A DNA stretch of 64,000 bases from an endosymbiont of Bathymodiolus septemdierum str. Myojin knoll (GTDB lineage: Bacteria > Pseudomonadota > Gammaproteobacteria > PS1 > Pseudothioglobaceae): assembly GCF_001547755.1 (NCBI RefSeq), contig NZ_AP013042.1, forward strand, positions 682,001 to 746,000. Reading direction: 5' to 3'. Made by a program: the position numbers and the translations under genes. Within the stretch, counting starts at the first letter, position 1; every line of letters starts with the position of its first letter. Positions 39,496-46,153 of the stretch are shown in pieces. Under the pieces are notes generated by a model, which was given only the letters and a program-made list of their open reading frames with translations, did not search any database and was not told where the DNA came from.

Positions 39496-39570
39496 GGTAC
39501 CCATGAGAGCATTTGACTTTTTATAGATAGGGGGCATTATTAATTTACTTATACTTCATTAAAGGTTGTT

Positions 39571-39696
39571 ATGAAAATAGTATTTATATTAGTTAGTTTG
39601 TTATTTTTAGTTGGCTGTGGGGAAGGTAATATTAAGTCAATTACTCATGGTGATAAAATTGGCTTAGAAATCAATAATAAAGGGGGGGTGAAATGA
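39571..39696 (+). CDS. Tiny predicted lipoprotein (41 residues)
   Basis: This short gene encodes a signal peptide ending in the lipobox LVGC (Cys16), followed by a 25-residue polar tail. An AAGG precedes the ATG. It may be an entericidin-like small lipoprotein or the first part of a lost gene; the function is unknown. The next reading frame overlaps its stop in ATGA. Confidence 0.5.
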   Translation: MKIVFILVSLLFLVGCGEGNIKSITHGDKIGLEINNKGGVK

Positions 39697-39722
39697 AAAA
39701 TATATTAATTATAGGGTCTTAA
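39693..39722 (+). pseudogene. Reading frame cut short by an IS end
   Basis: A frame starting ATGA-coupled to the lipoprotein codes for MKNILI. It then runs into the 22-bp palindrome at 39714, whose sequence supplies the last codons and the TAA stop. This looks like a gene truncated by an IS insertion whose body was later lost. Only a few native codons remain, so identity cannot be recovered. Confidence 0.35.
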
Positions 39723-39735
39723 CTAGTTAAGACCC
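39714..39735. repeat. 22-bp palindrome identical to the IS ends at 43546/44283
   Basis: GGGTCTTAACT followed by AGTTAAGACCC is a perfect palindrome. It contains the 18-bp terminal repeat of the IS1595-type element at 43546-44283 in both orientations, sharing the self-complementary core. It could be a scar of such an element or act as a terminator. No target duplication flanks it. Confidence 0.7.
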
Positions 39736-39748
39736 AAAAAGAAATAAA

Positions 39749-40060
39749 ATGAAAAGATTAGTTGTATTATTTGGTTTAACACTCTTAACTGTTGCTTGTA
39801 GCAACCAAGATTTAACCGAGCGAGAATTTATCTTGCAAAATCAAGCATCCGAGGTAGTTGCAGATGTATTGTTTGATAGGGATTTAAGTGGAAGCGCTTC
39901 TTATAATATAAGGAAAAATGGCGAAGTGGTGATTTTGTTTGCTAAGCAAGTTTCCTCAGTGCGTTATACTGAGGCAGTTAAATTTTTACGCAAACACCCA
40001 GCGATTAAAGCGGTGTATGCTGAGCAAGAGGGGTTAGAGGTTTGTAGACCTAGATTTTAA
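39749..40060 (+). CDS. Predicted lipoprotein, function unknown
   Basis: The 103-residue protein has a lipoprotein signal peptide with lipobox LTVAC (Cys17). Its mature part of about 85 residues has mixed alpha/beta character and ends EVCRPRF. I do not recognise the family. The stop overlaps the rimI start by one base, so the two genes are probably translated together, but this gives no strong hint of function. Confidence 0.65.
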   Translation: MKRLVVLFGLTLLTVACSNQDLTEREFILQNQASEVVADVLFDRDLSGSASYNIRKNGEVVILFAKQVSSVRYTEAVKFLRKHPAIKAVYAEQEGLEVCRPRF

Positions 40061-40503
40061 TGAATGTTTCTTTCAGGATTTTTGACAAGCAAGATATTGA
40101 TGCGGTTTTAGCGATAGAGCAATTGGCATATGAAATACCCTGGAACAGAGCGCAGTTTTCACAGAGTCTTGTCAATCCAAATACATTGGCACATCTTATT
40201 TTAAAAGAGAATCAAATAGTGGGTTATAGTGTGGCTTTACAAACGCCAGATTTTACTGATTTACTAAATATATGTATTCACCCTAAATTCCAACATCAGG
40301 GTCTGGGTGGGCAATTGTTTGATTATTTGTTGAGTGAATCGGGTGCAAGGTCTATTTTTATTGAGGTGCGTGCATCTAATCGTAACGCTTTGTTTTTCTA
40401 CAAAAAATTAGGCTTTGAGTTAATTAACATACGCAAAAAATACTATTCAGATGGCGAAGATGCTAAAATACTGCGTTTTTCAATAAGCGATAAATTAGAA
40501 TGA
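40060..40503 (+). CDS. rimI: Ribosomal protein S18 alanine N-acetyltransferase
   Basis: RimI is a GNAT enzyme that acetylates the N-terminal alanine of ribosomal protein S18. The 147-residue protein has the acetyl-CoA loop HQGLGGQL (motif A), then the [22 protein letters not shown] segment divided as VRASN and [11 protein letters not shown], both typical of RimI. Its last four bases overlap icd. Confidence 0.88.
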   Translation: MNVSFRIFDKQDIDAVLAIEQLAYEIPWNRAQFSQSLVNPNTLAHLILKENQIVGYSVALQTPDFTDLLNICIHPKFQHQGLGGQLFDYLLSESGARSIFIEVRASNRNALFFYKKLGFELINIRKKYYSDGEDAKILRFSISDKLE

Positions 40504-41750
40504 GCAAGCATATTCACGAGCCAGTCAATGGCGAAAAAATTACTTTTAAAGACGGTGTTATTCAAGTGCCGGACCAGCCGATTGTTACCTATATAGAAGG
40601 TGATGGTATTGGTAGAGATGTATCGCCAGTGATGAAAAAAGTCATTAATGCAATTGTAAAAAAAGCTTATGACGGCAAAAAAGAAATTCAATGGATGGAT
40701 ATTTATGCTGGCGAAAAAGCCAATGAAATTTATGGTGAATATTTACCGCAAGAAACACTTGACGCAATTAAAAATTATGCAGTTTCTATCAAAGGCCCTT
40801 TAACAACGCCTGTTGGCGGGGGTATGCGTTCGTTGAATGTTGCCATTCGTCAAGAACTTGATTTGTTTATTTGCCAGCGTCCTGTGCAATATTTCACTGG
40901 CACGCCGACACCAGTTAAAGCCCCTGAAAAAGTGGATATGATTATTTTCAGAGAAAATTCTGAGGATATTTATGCGGGTATTGAGTACCAGCAGGGCACT
41001 AAGGAAGTTAAAAAAATTATTGACTTTTTACAAGATGAAATGGGTGTGACTAAAATCCGTTTCCCTGAAACTTCAGGCATTGGCATCAAGCCAGTATCGA
41101 TAGAAGGTACGGTGCGTCTAGTTCGCGCTGCTATTCAATATGCGATTGACAACGATAAAGATTCTGTCACTTTGGTGCATAAAGGTAATATCATGAAATT
41201 TACTGAAGGTGGTTTCAGAGATTGGGGCTATCAGTTAGCGCAAGAAGAATTCGGTGCAACTTTGATTAGTGACGGGCCATGGTGTGAATTCAAAAACCCA
41301 AATACAGGTACAATGATTACCGTGAAGGATGTTATTGCCGATGCCTTCTTGCAACAAATATTATTGCGTCCAGAAGAGTATTCGGTGATTGCCACACTTA
41401 ACCTAAATGGTGATTATGTATCAGATGCTTTGGCAGCACAAGTGGGCGGTATCGGTATTGCACCAGGTGCAAATTTATCAGACACCACTGCAGTATTTGA
41501 AGCCACACACGGCACAGCGCCGAAATACGCAGGGCAGAACAAAGTCAATCCAGGGTCAATTATCCTATCAGCAGAAATGATGTTGCGCCATATAGGATGG
41601 AATAAAGCAGCCGATATGGTATTGAGCGCAATGTCAAATGTGATTCAAAACAAAACCGTGACTTATGATTTAGAGAGACTGATGGATGGTGCGACTTTAC
41701 TATCTTGTTCTGAATTTGGTGATGCGATGATTGATTCTTTGGAAAATTAA
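40500..41750 (+). CDS. icd: Isocitrate dehydrogenase (NADP+)
   Basis: Icd oxidises isocitrate to 2-oxoglutarate. The 416-residue protein is the E. coli type dimeric form. The regulatory serine equivalent to E. coli Ser113 is conserved in [17 protein letters not shown] (Ser111), and the IYAGIEY and [16 protein letters not shown]-binding segments are present. It may serve mainly 2-oxoglutarate supply in an autotroph. Confidence 0.97.
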   Translation: MSKHIHEPVNGEKITFKDGVIQVPDQPIVTYIEGDGIGRDVSPVMKKVINAIVKKAYDGKKEIQWMDIYAGEKANEIYGEYLPQETLDAIKNYAVSIKGPLTTPVGGGMRSLNVAIRQELDLFICQRPVQYFTGTPTPVKAPEKVDMIIFRENSEDIYAGIEYQQGTKEVKKIIDFLQDEMGVTKIRFPETSGIGIKPVSIEGTVRLVRAAIQYAIDNDKDSVTLVHKGNIMKFTEGGFRDWGYQLAQEEFGATLISDGPWCEFKNPNTGTMITVKDVIADAFLQQILLRPEEYSVIATLNLNGDYVSDALAAQVGGIGIAPGANLSDTTAVFEATHGTAPKYAGQNKVNPGSIILSAEMMLRHIGWNKAADMVLSAMSNVIQNKTVTYDLERLMDGATLLSCSEFGDAMIDSLEN

Positions 41751-41843
41751 GAGCAATACATAACTTTTTTAAATTTTTTTTAGGCTATAAAGCTTTTATA
41801 GTAAGGTTTTTTTAATATTATAAGATATTATATTAGAATATTA

Positions 41844-41871
41844 TTGAATTCTAATGTATTATCTGTATAAT
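41844..41871 (+). promoter_or_regulatory. Predicted strong sigma70 promoter of globule-like gene 2
   Basis: TTGAAT, a 16-bp spacer and a perfect TATAAT lie 78 bp upstream of the gene at 41950. The leader after it contains a hairpin (AACACC/GGTGTT) and an AGGAGAAT ribosome site. Confidence 0.7.
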
Positions 41872-41949
41872 ACGCATTATCAAGATAAAAAGTCTTGGTA
41901 AGGAGAACACCATAAAGGTGTTTTAAATAAAATTTTAGGAGAATATAAT

Positions 41950-42462
41950 ATGAAAAAAATTATCGCAATTGCTGCTATCTTAGCAGCCACATCAGCCTCA
42001 GCTGGCTGGTTTAATAACGGCTACAATGGTTATAACGGTGGCAACAACTGGGGTCCTTTTGACTCAGGTTCTAATTGGGGCCCATTCAATAGCGGCTCAA
42101 ACTGGGGTCCTTTCAATGGCGGTTCAAACGCTGGTCCTTTCAACGGCGGTTCAAACGCTGGTCCTTTCAACGGCGGTTCAAACGCTGGTCCTTTCAACGG
42201 CGGTTCAAACTGGGGTCCATTTAATGGTGCTAATAACTGGATGAATGACACAGATTTTGGACTTAAGTTTAATACTAAGAACAAAAACGACGCTAAAGCT
42301 GCTGGTTCTGCTGATGCTAAAGGTACTGGCGTTGCTGATGCTACTGCTAAAGGTCAAGCTGAGGCGTATGCTAAAGGTCAGGCTGACGCTTTTGCTAAGG
42401 CGCAAGCTGATGCTTACGCTAAAGGCTACGCAGATGCACAAGCTAAAGCTGCTTCTAAATAA
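41950..42462 (+). CDS. Secreted Gly/Asn/Trp-rich repeat protein, sulfur globule protein-like (paralogue 2)
   Basis: The 170-residue protein has a signal peptide (cleavage after ASA, residue 18). A run of decapeptide repeats follows, including three nearly identical copies of SNAGPFNGG encoded by perfect 30-bp tandem repeats (about 42118-42207). Then come the shared NNWMNDTDFG block and the QADAYAKG-type tail. It has no cysteine. The same family occurs at 1905 and 42611. A strong promoter and terminator frame it as a single-gene unit, fitting an abundant structural protein. The sulfur globule assignment is an inference from composition and the sulfur-related context. Confidence 0.6.
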   Translation: MKKIIAIAAILAATSASAGWFNNGYNGYNGGNNWGPFDSGSNWGPFNSGSNWGPFNGGSNAGPFNGGSNAGPFNGGSNAGPFNGGSNWGPFNGANNWMNDTDFGLKFNTKNKNDAKAAGSADAKGTGVADATAKGQAEAYAKGQADAFAKAQADAYAKGYADAQAKAASK

Positions 42463-42477
42463 TTAGCTACAGTATAG

Positions 42478-42507
42478 AAAAAACCACCTTTCGGGGTGGT
42501 TTTTTTA
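42478..42507 (+). terminator. Rho-independent terminator of paralogue 2
   Basis: AAAAAACCACC pairs with GGTGGTTTTTT across TTTCGG and is followed by a T run. The stem core resembles the terminator after paralogue 1 (2436-2483). Confidence 0.85.
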
Positions 42508-42524
42508 CGCCTGTTTTTAGCTAT

Positions 42525-42553
42525 TTGATTTTTAACTATTTTTTGATTATAAT
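42525..42553 (+). promoter_or_regulatory. Predicted sigma70 promoter of globule-like gene 3
   Basis: TTGATT, a 17-bp spacer and TATAAT lie between the terminator of paralogue 2 and paralogue 3, which shows that the two adjacent genes are transcribed separately. Confidence 0.7.
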
Positions 42554-42610
42554 TTACAACTTAAATACTGAAATTTTTTAGTGTTTTGAATAAAATATAC
42601 GGAGAGAATA

Positions 42611-43108
42611 ATGAAAACATTGGTAAAAGCAATTGCAATTGTAACAACAATCGCAGCAACATCAGCATCAGCCGGTTTTTTTGGTAATAATAATGGTTAT
42701 AACGGTGGTTATAATTGGGGTCCTTTTGACTCAGGTTCTAATTGGGGTCCATTCAATAGTGGCTCAAACTGGGGTCCATTTAACGGTGGCAACAACTGGG
42801 GTCCTTTCAACGGCGGTTCAAACGCTGGTCCTTTCAACGGCGGTTCAAACTGGGGTCCATTTAATGGTGCTAATAACTGGATGAATGACACAGATTTTGG
42901 ACTTAAGTTTAATACCAAGAATAAAAATGATGCCAGCGGATCAGGTTCTGCTGATGGAAAAGGTTCTGGTGCTTATGATGCATATGCTAAAGGTCAGGCT
43001 GATGGCTTTGCCAAAGGTCAAGCAGATGGTTTTGCCAAGGCACAAGCTGATGCTTATGCTAAAGGCTACGCAGATGCATTGGCTAGTGGCACTTCTAACA
43101 ATCGTTAA
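42611..43108 (+). CDS. Secreted Gly/Asn/Trp-rich repeat protein, sulfur globule protein-like (paralogue 3)
   Basis: The 165-residue protein shares the family plan: signal peptide (to about residue 22, ASA), six to seven NNWGPFNGGS-type repeats, the block NNWMNDTDFG and an Ala/Lys/Asp/Gly tail. The tail here carries more GQADGFAKG units and ends in TSNNR. The signal peptide differs more from the other two than the repeats do, suggesting that the repeats are kept alike by recombination. It has its own promoter and terminator. Confidence 0.6.
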   Translation: MKTLVKAIAIVTTIAATSASAGFFGNNNGYNGGYNWGPFDSGSNWGPFNSGSNWGPFNGGNNWGPFNGGSNAGPFNGGSNWGPFNGANNWMNDTDFGLKFNTKNKNDASGSGSADGKGSGAYDAYAKGQADGFAKGQADGFAKAQADAYAKGYADALASGTSNNR

Positions 43109-43126
43109 ACGCCACTAAATTATCAT

Positions 43127-43154
43127 AAAAGGACGCTTCGGCGTCCTTTTTTTT
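43127..43154 (+). terminator. Rho-independent terminator of paralogue 3
   Basis: AAAAGGACGC pairs with GCGTCCTTTT across a TTCG tetraloop, followed by further Ts. This is a textbook stable hairpin. Confidence 0.92.
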
Positions 43155-43206
43155 ATTAAAAATAATTAAATATAAAGTTCAGTTGTCGTTATAATGTCTC
43201 ACTTAT

Positions 43207-43282
43207 TCCTCGATAGCTCAGTTGGTAGAGCAATGGACTGTTAATCCATTTGTCGCTGGTTCGAGCCCAGCTCGAGGAGCCA
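43207..43282 (+). tRNA. tRNA-Asn (anticodon GTT)
   Basis: The acceptor stem TCCTCGA/TCGAGGA, D-arm GCTCAGTTGGTAGAGC, anticodon loop CTGTTAA and T-loop TTCGAGC form a full cloverleaf, and CCA is encoded. A TATAAT at 43190-43195 is a likely -10 for it. Confidence 0.97.
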
Positions 43283-43287
43283 TATTT

Positions 43288-43318
43288 AAAAAAGTCTGCA
43301 TTAATGCAGACTTTTTTA
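43288..43318 (+). terminator. Terminator of tRNA-Asn
   Basis: A perfect 15-bp self-complementary hairpin, AAAAAAGTCTGCATT followed by its complement ending in TTTTTT, directly follows the tRNA. Confidence 0.9.
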
Positions 43319-43375
43319 TGTGCACAATAAAAGTGTGGATGTGATGAATGCTTTTTAAATTTCTATGGGCGGATA

Positions 43376-43404
43376 TTGAAAGTGATTATGCTTTAAAATA
43401 GATA
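43376..43404 (+). promoter_or_regulatory. Predicted promoter of the orphan small RNA
   Basis: TTGAAA, exactly 17 bp and TAGATA precede the transcript candidate, placing its start near 43411. It lies in a stretch with no ORF. Confidence 0.5.
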
Positions 43405-43410
43405 CCGTGC

Positions 43411-43518
43411 CCTGACTTTACGGGGTACCTCTGAGTTTGGAAGTGTGGTTGCTTTTGAACTTATGATCCGTTCACAGGATCATTTTGGTCTTGGCTTTCG
43501 GTCAAGGCCATTTTTTTT
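43411..43518 (+). ncRNA. Candidate small RNA of about 108 nt, family unknown
   Basis: Between tRNA-Asn and the IS lies a noncoding segment with its own promoter and terminator. Three hairpins can be drawn: GTGCCC/GGGTAC near the 5' end, ATGATCC/GGATCAT (43463-43483), and the terminal GGTCTTG/CAAGGCC with eight Ts (43487-43518). It does not resemble 6S, 4.5S, tmRNA or RNase P RNA. A leader of a gene destroyed by the nearby IS insertion is the main alternative. Confidence 0.5.
43487..43518 (+). terminator. Rho-independent terminator of the small RNA
   Basis: GGTCTTG pairs with CAAGGCC (one G-T wobble) across GCTTTCGGT and is followed by A and eight Ts. It ends 27 bp before the IS. Confidence 0.85.
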
Positions 43519-43545
43519 CGCCTGATGGAAGTTAAAAAAAAGTTT

Positions 43546-44283
43546 GGGTCTTAACTAGTTAAGCAATTAAAAATTGCTTAAGATACTAGTTATGACAAGG
43601 AAAAATAAGTATTACAACCGTTCAAGACTTTCAGAGGCAAAATTTAGAGAGATAATTAGATATTTTTCTGTGGATTTAAGTGCCACACAAATTGCACACA
43701 CACAAATCTAAATTTAAATACTGTTAATAAAATTTTGACACTTGTAAGAATAAGAATTTTTGAATTATCAGCCCAAGATCAACTTCAATCTGCCCCACTA
43801 GTGGGGCAGATTGAAGTTGATGAAAGTTACTTTGGCGCACGGCGCGTCCGCGGGAAACGCGGTAGAGGCGCCAGAGGTAAAACAATAGTATTTGGCTTAT
43901 TAAAACGAGGAGATAAGGTCTATACTCAAATTATAGAAAAGTGTGATAGAATAACGCTTCACAGTATAATAAAAGACAAAACATCAACCGATAGTATTAT
44001 TAATTCTGATGGATGGCGTGGACATAATGGCTTAGTAGATTTTGGCTATAAAAAGCATTACCGTGTTCATCACGGCAAGAATGAATTTGCCAGAGGAAAT
44101 TCTCATATTAACGGTATTGAATCTTTTTTGGGGTGATAAATAGTTAAATTTAAAGGAATGAATAAAAAAATGTTTAAATGCCACCTTAAAGAATGTGAAT
44201 TTAGATTTAATAATCGCAAGCAAGATGTGTATAAAATCTTGCTTGATAATTTTCGAAAAAATTCGCTTAACTAGTTAAGACCC
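43546..44283 (+). mobile_element. IS1595-family insertion sequence, decayed (738 bp)
   Basis: The ends are the 18-bp inverted repeats GGGTCTTAACTAGTTAAG (43546-43563) and CTTAACTAGTTAAGACCC (44266-44283). The element is flanked by a perfect 8-bp duplication AAAAGTTT (43538-43545 and 44284-44291), the length expected of IS1595. The single transposase gene is frameshifted. The right-hand duplication includes the last bases of the cobO stop codon, so the insertion hit the exact 3' end of cobO without changing its protein. Confidence 0.9.
43592..44274 (+). pseudogene. IS1595-type (ISXO2-like) DDE transposase, frameshifted
   Basis: The reading frame starts MTRKNKYYNRSRLSEAKF and is broken near 43700 in a CA run. 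It resumes as NLNTVNKILTLVRIRIF, then carries the first catalytic Asp in IEVDESYFGARR, the second in INSDGWRGH and the Glu in INGIESF. It is broken again near 44130 in a T run where FWG is expected, and ends in a third stretch with CEFRFNNRKQD. At least two frameshifts make it inactive. The domain order is that of small IS1016-like members of the family. Confidence 0.88.
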
Positions 44284-44289
44284 AAAAGT

Positions 44290-44907
44290 TTATATATCAA
44301 TACCTTTCTGGGCTTTGATATTGGCTCGGAAAGCGTGTTTTTCGTCTTTTAGGATAGAGACGGTGTCGGCGATTTCTATTAAGGCCTTGCTAGCAGCTCT
44401 GCCAGTGACAACAACATGTTGTTTTTTTGGACGCTCTTTAAGTGCATTGAGTATTTTTTCTTCATCAAGATATTTGTAATTAATCATGTAAGTCAATTCG
44501 TCAATAACAACAAGGTCAATGGATGCATCTTTAAGGTATTGTTCGGCAACTGCCCAAGTCTCACAGGCTTTTTGAGTGTCGTATTCTCTGTCTTGCGTGT
44601 CCCAGGTGAAGCCTGTTTTCATACAGGTGGTGCGGACATTGGGTTGTTGAGCGAGAAAAGCATCCTCGCCTGTATCTTGCACGCCTTTTAAGAATTTGAC
44701 AATAGCAATTTGCATGTCGTGACCAAGCGCACGGCAAACCATACCGAGTGCTGAGGAAGATTTTCCTTTGCCATTGCCTGTGAGTAAGACGATGATACCT
44801 TTGTCTATATTTGCTTCTTCTATGCGGACATCAATATGCGCTTTTTTACGCGCCATGCGTTGCTTATATTTATCCGGCACTGCGTTGGAAATTAAGCGCA
44901 GGAACAA
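44290..44907 (-). CDS. cobO: Cob(I)yrinic acid a,c-diamide adenosyltransferase (BtuR/CobO type)
   Basis: This enzyme attaches the 5'-deoxyadenosyl group of ATP to reduced corrinoids to make the coenzyme form. The 205-residue protein has the basic N-terminal KYKQRMARKKAH, P-loop TGNGKGKSSSALG (about 42-54), VVIDELTYMINY and the C-terminal VTGRAASKALIEIAD. It overlaps the end of btuM by 38 bp and is last in the cobalamin operon. An IS sits just after its stop. Confidence 0.95.
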   Translation of the reverse strand: MFLRLISNAVPDKYKQRMARKKAHIDVRIEEANIDKGIIVLLTGNGKGKSSSALGMVCRALGHDMQIAIVKFLKGVQDTGEDAFLAQQPNVRTTCMKTGFTWDTQDREYDTQKACETWAVAEQYLKDASIDLVVIDELTYMINYKYLDEEKILNALKERPKKQHVVVTGRAASKALIEIADTVSILKDEKHAFRANIKAQKGIDI

Positions 44908-45451
44908 TGCGTGGCACCAGTGTAAACACTATAATCACAGCCATCATCCAGTATAAAGTTGTCGGAATTTCAACCAATGACCAATGAGTCATATAGGCAG
45001 GGAAGTTGCTCCAACCAGTTTTGATAAAAGTTGCTGTAAAGAAATAATAACTTGCTGTTGCCATAAGCCATTGAATACTAACAACGCTAATGATGATCAA
45101 TGAATTTTTAATTATATCTTTATTAATGGCCAGCGAACTAATATATTTTCCCGACCAAAATATACCATAAAAAGTGAGTGGCAACAGACTGTAGGCTGGG
45201 GTAATGCAATTTGCACTAACTCCCTGATGCACAATCGCATAATTATCAACAGACACTGCACTCAAAATCAACACAAATACCACCCAAAATTTACGCAAAT
45301 ACACGCCTGCAATAAACAATGCTGGAATGGTAAAGTCCGGCAAATGTACAAAACTTGATATCCAATTGCTATGTCCACGCGTGGCAATTATTAATAACAC
45401 CATAAGAAATACGGCGAATAAAGTGGTGATTTTGTTGATTTTATTTGTCAT
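44870..45451 (-). CDS. btuM: Predicted cobalamin transport membrane protein BtuM
   Basis: The 193-residue protein has about six membrane helices and resembles the BtuM family, solitary S-component-like vitamin B12 transporters described in Gram-negative bacteria such as Thiobacillus denitrificans. In that family one cysteine coordinates cobalt and removes cyanide from B12. The only cysteine here, Cys82 in VSANCITPAYSLLP, lies close to the reported position, about 80. It sits between btuB/PP-loop and cobO in a riboswitch-led operon. The family call is from memory of these traits, not an alignment. Confidence 0.72.
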   Translation of the reverse strand: MTNKINKITTLFAVFLMVLLIIATRGHSNWISSFVHLPDFTIPALFIAGVYLRKFWVVFVLILSAVSVDNYAIVHQGVSANCITPAYSLLPLTFYGIFWSGKYISSLAINKDIIKNSLIIISVVSIQWLMATASYYFFTATFIKTGWSNFPAYMTHWSLVEIPTTLYWMMAVIIVFTLVPRIVPALNFQRSAG

Positions 45452-45490
45452 TATCTTTGTTTAATTTAGTCAAAATCTCATTATATATAA

Positions 45491-46153
45491 TTACCACCAA
45501 TCGGTAAATACAAACCCATTTCTTTCAATGGTCTCCCCTTGATTAATTTTAATCGCTTTTGAGAAATCGGGTGAGTTATAAACCAGCGTGTGGAATTCGC
45601 CATTTTCCCCGCAAGGGTCAATATGTGCGGGCAGTGCATCTAATAAATCATAGTCATAATCCCAACCTGAAAATTTTGCATCTATCTGCATAGGGTCAAG
45701 ACAGGCGATTTTAGCTTTGATACCGATATCAATAATCGTATTACTAAGTTCATTGGTGGGAATCCCCCAACATGGAAACAGGGTGTCAATACCTGTGTTT
45801 GCCATTTGCTTAATACGATAGTTGCGAATATCTTCTAAATATAAGTCGCCAAATGCCAGTGCATCAATTTTATCTTTTTGTAACTGCGTGACAAAATCTC
45901 CCATAATCCATTCGTATTCTTTATTGGAACAAGGATACGGGATGTTGATAATATGCATGGGCAAGCCCATACTTTCTGCCTGTGCCTGTAGTAATTGCAC
46001 TCGCACCCCGTGCATTGCCACGCGTTTAAATTTTTGATTAACCGTGGTAAAAAGACCTAGAAGTTCTATATTTGGGTCTTTTTTAAGTAGATGCAAGGCA
46101 TAAGCACTATCCTTGCCACTACTCCACGAGAGCAGGGTGCGTTTAGAATTTAT
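45491..46153 (-). CDS. PP-loop ATPase of the Dph6/COG2102 type, apparent ATA start
   Basis: The family binds ATP with an N-terminal SxGKDS loop; relatives amidate diphthine in eukaryotes, while bacterial roles are unclear. The C-terminal signature GENGEFHTLVY is present. The first ATG (46096) would cut off the ATP loop LLSWSSGKDSAYALH, which is in frame upstream. No ATG, GTG or TTG lies between it and an in-frame stop. An ATA at 46153 has AGGAG six bases upstream and overlaps the btuB end; CTG 46135 is the other option. With ATA the protein has 220 residues. The operon suggests a role in corrinoid handling. Confidence 0.75.
   Translation of the reverse strand: MNSKRTLLSWSSGKDSAYALHLLKKDPNIELLGLFTTVNQKFKRVAMHGVRVQLLQAQAESMGLPMHIINIPYPCSNKEYEWIMGDFVTQLQKDKIDALAFGDLYLEDIRNYRIKQMANTGIDTLFPCWGIPTNELSNTIIDIGIKAKIACLDPMQIDAKFSGWDYDYDLLDALPAHIDPCGENGEFHTLVYNSPDFSKAIKINQGETIERNGFVFTDWW

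Noticed and set aside
42205-42466. Overlapping plus-strand and minus-strand frames rich in Leu/Lys or Ser over paralogue 2
   Set aside because: They are out-of-frame readings of the GCT/AAA-rich tail and appear in the same place in all paralogues.
43318-43545. 6S RNA, SRP RNA, tmRNA or RNase P RNA
   Set aside because: Size and motifs do not match; for instance the SRP GGAA tetraloop region, the tmRNA tag frame and RNase P conserved blocks are absent.
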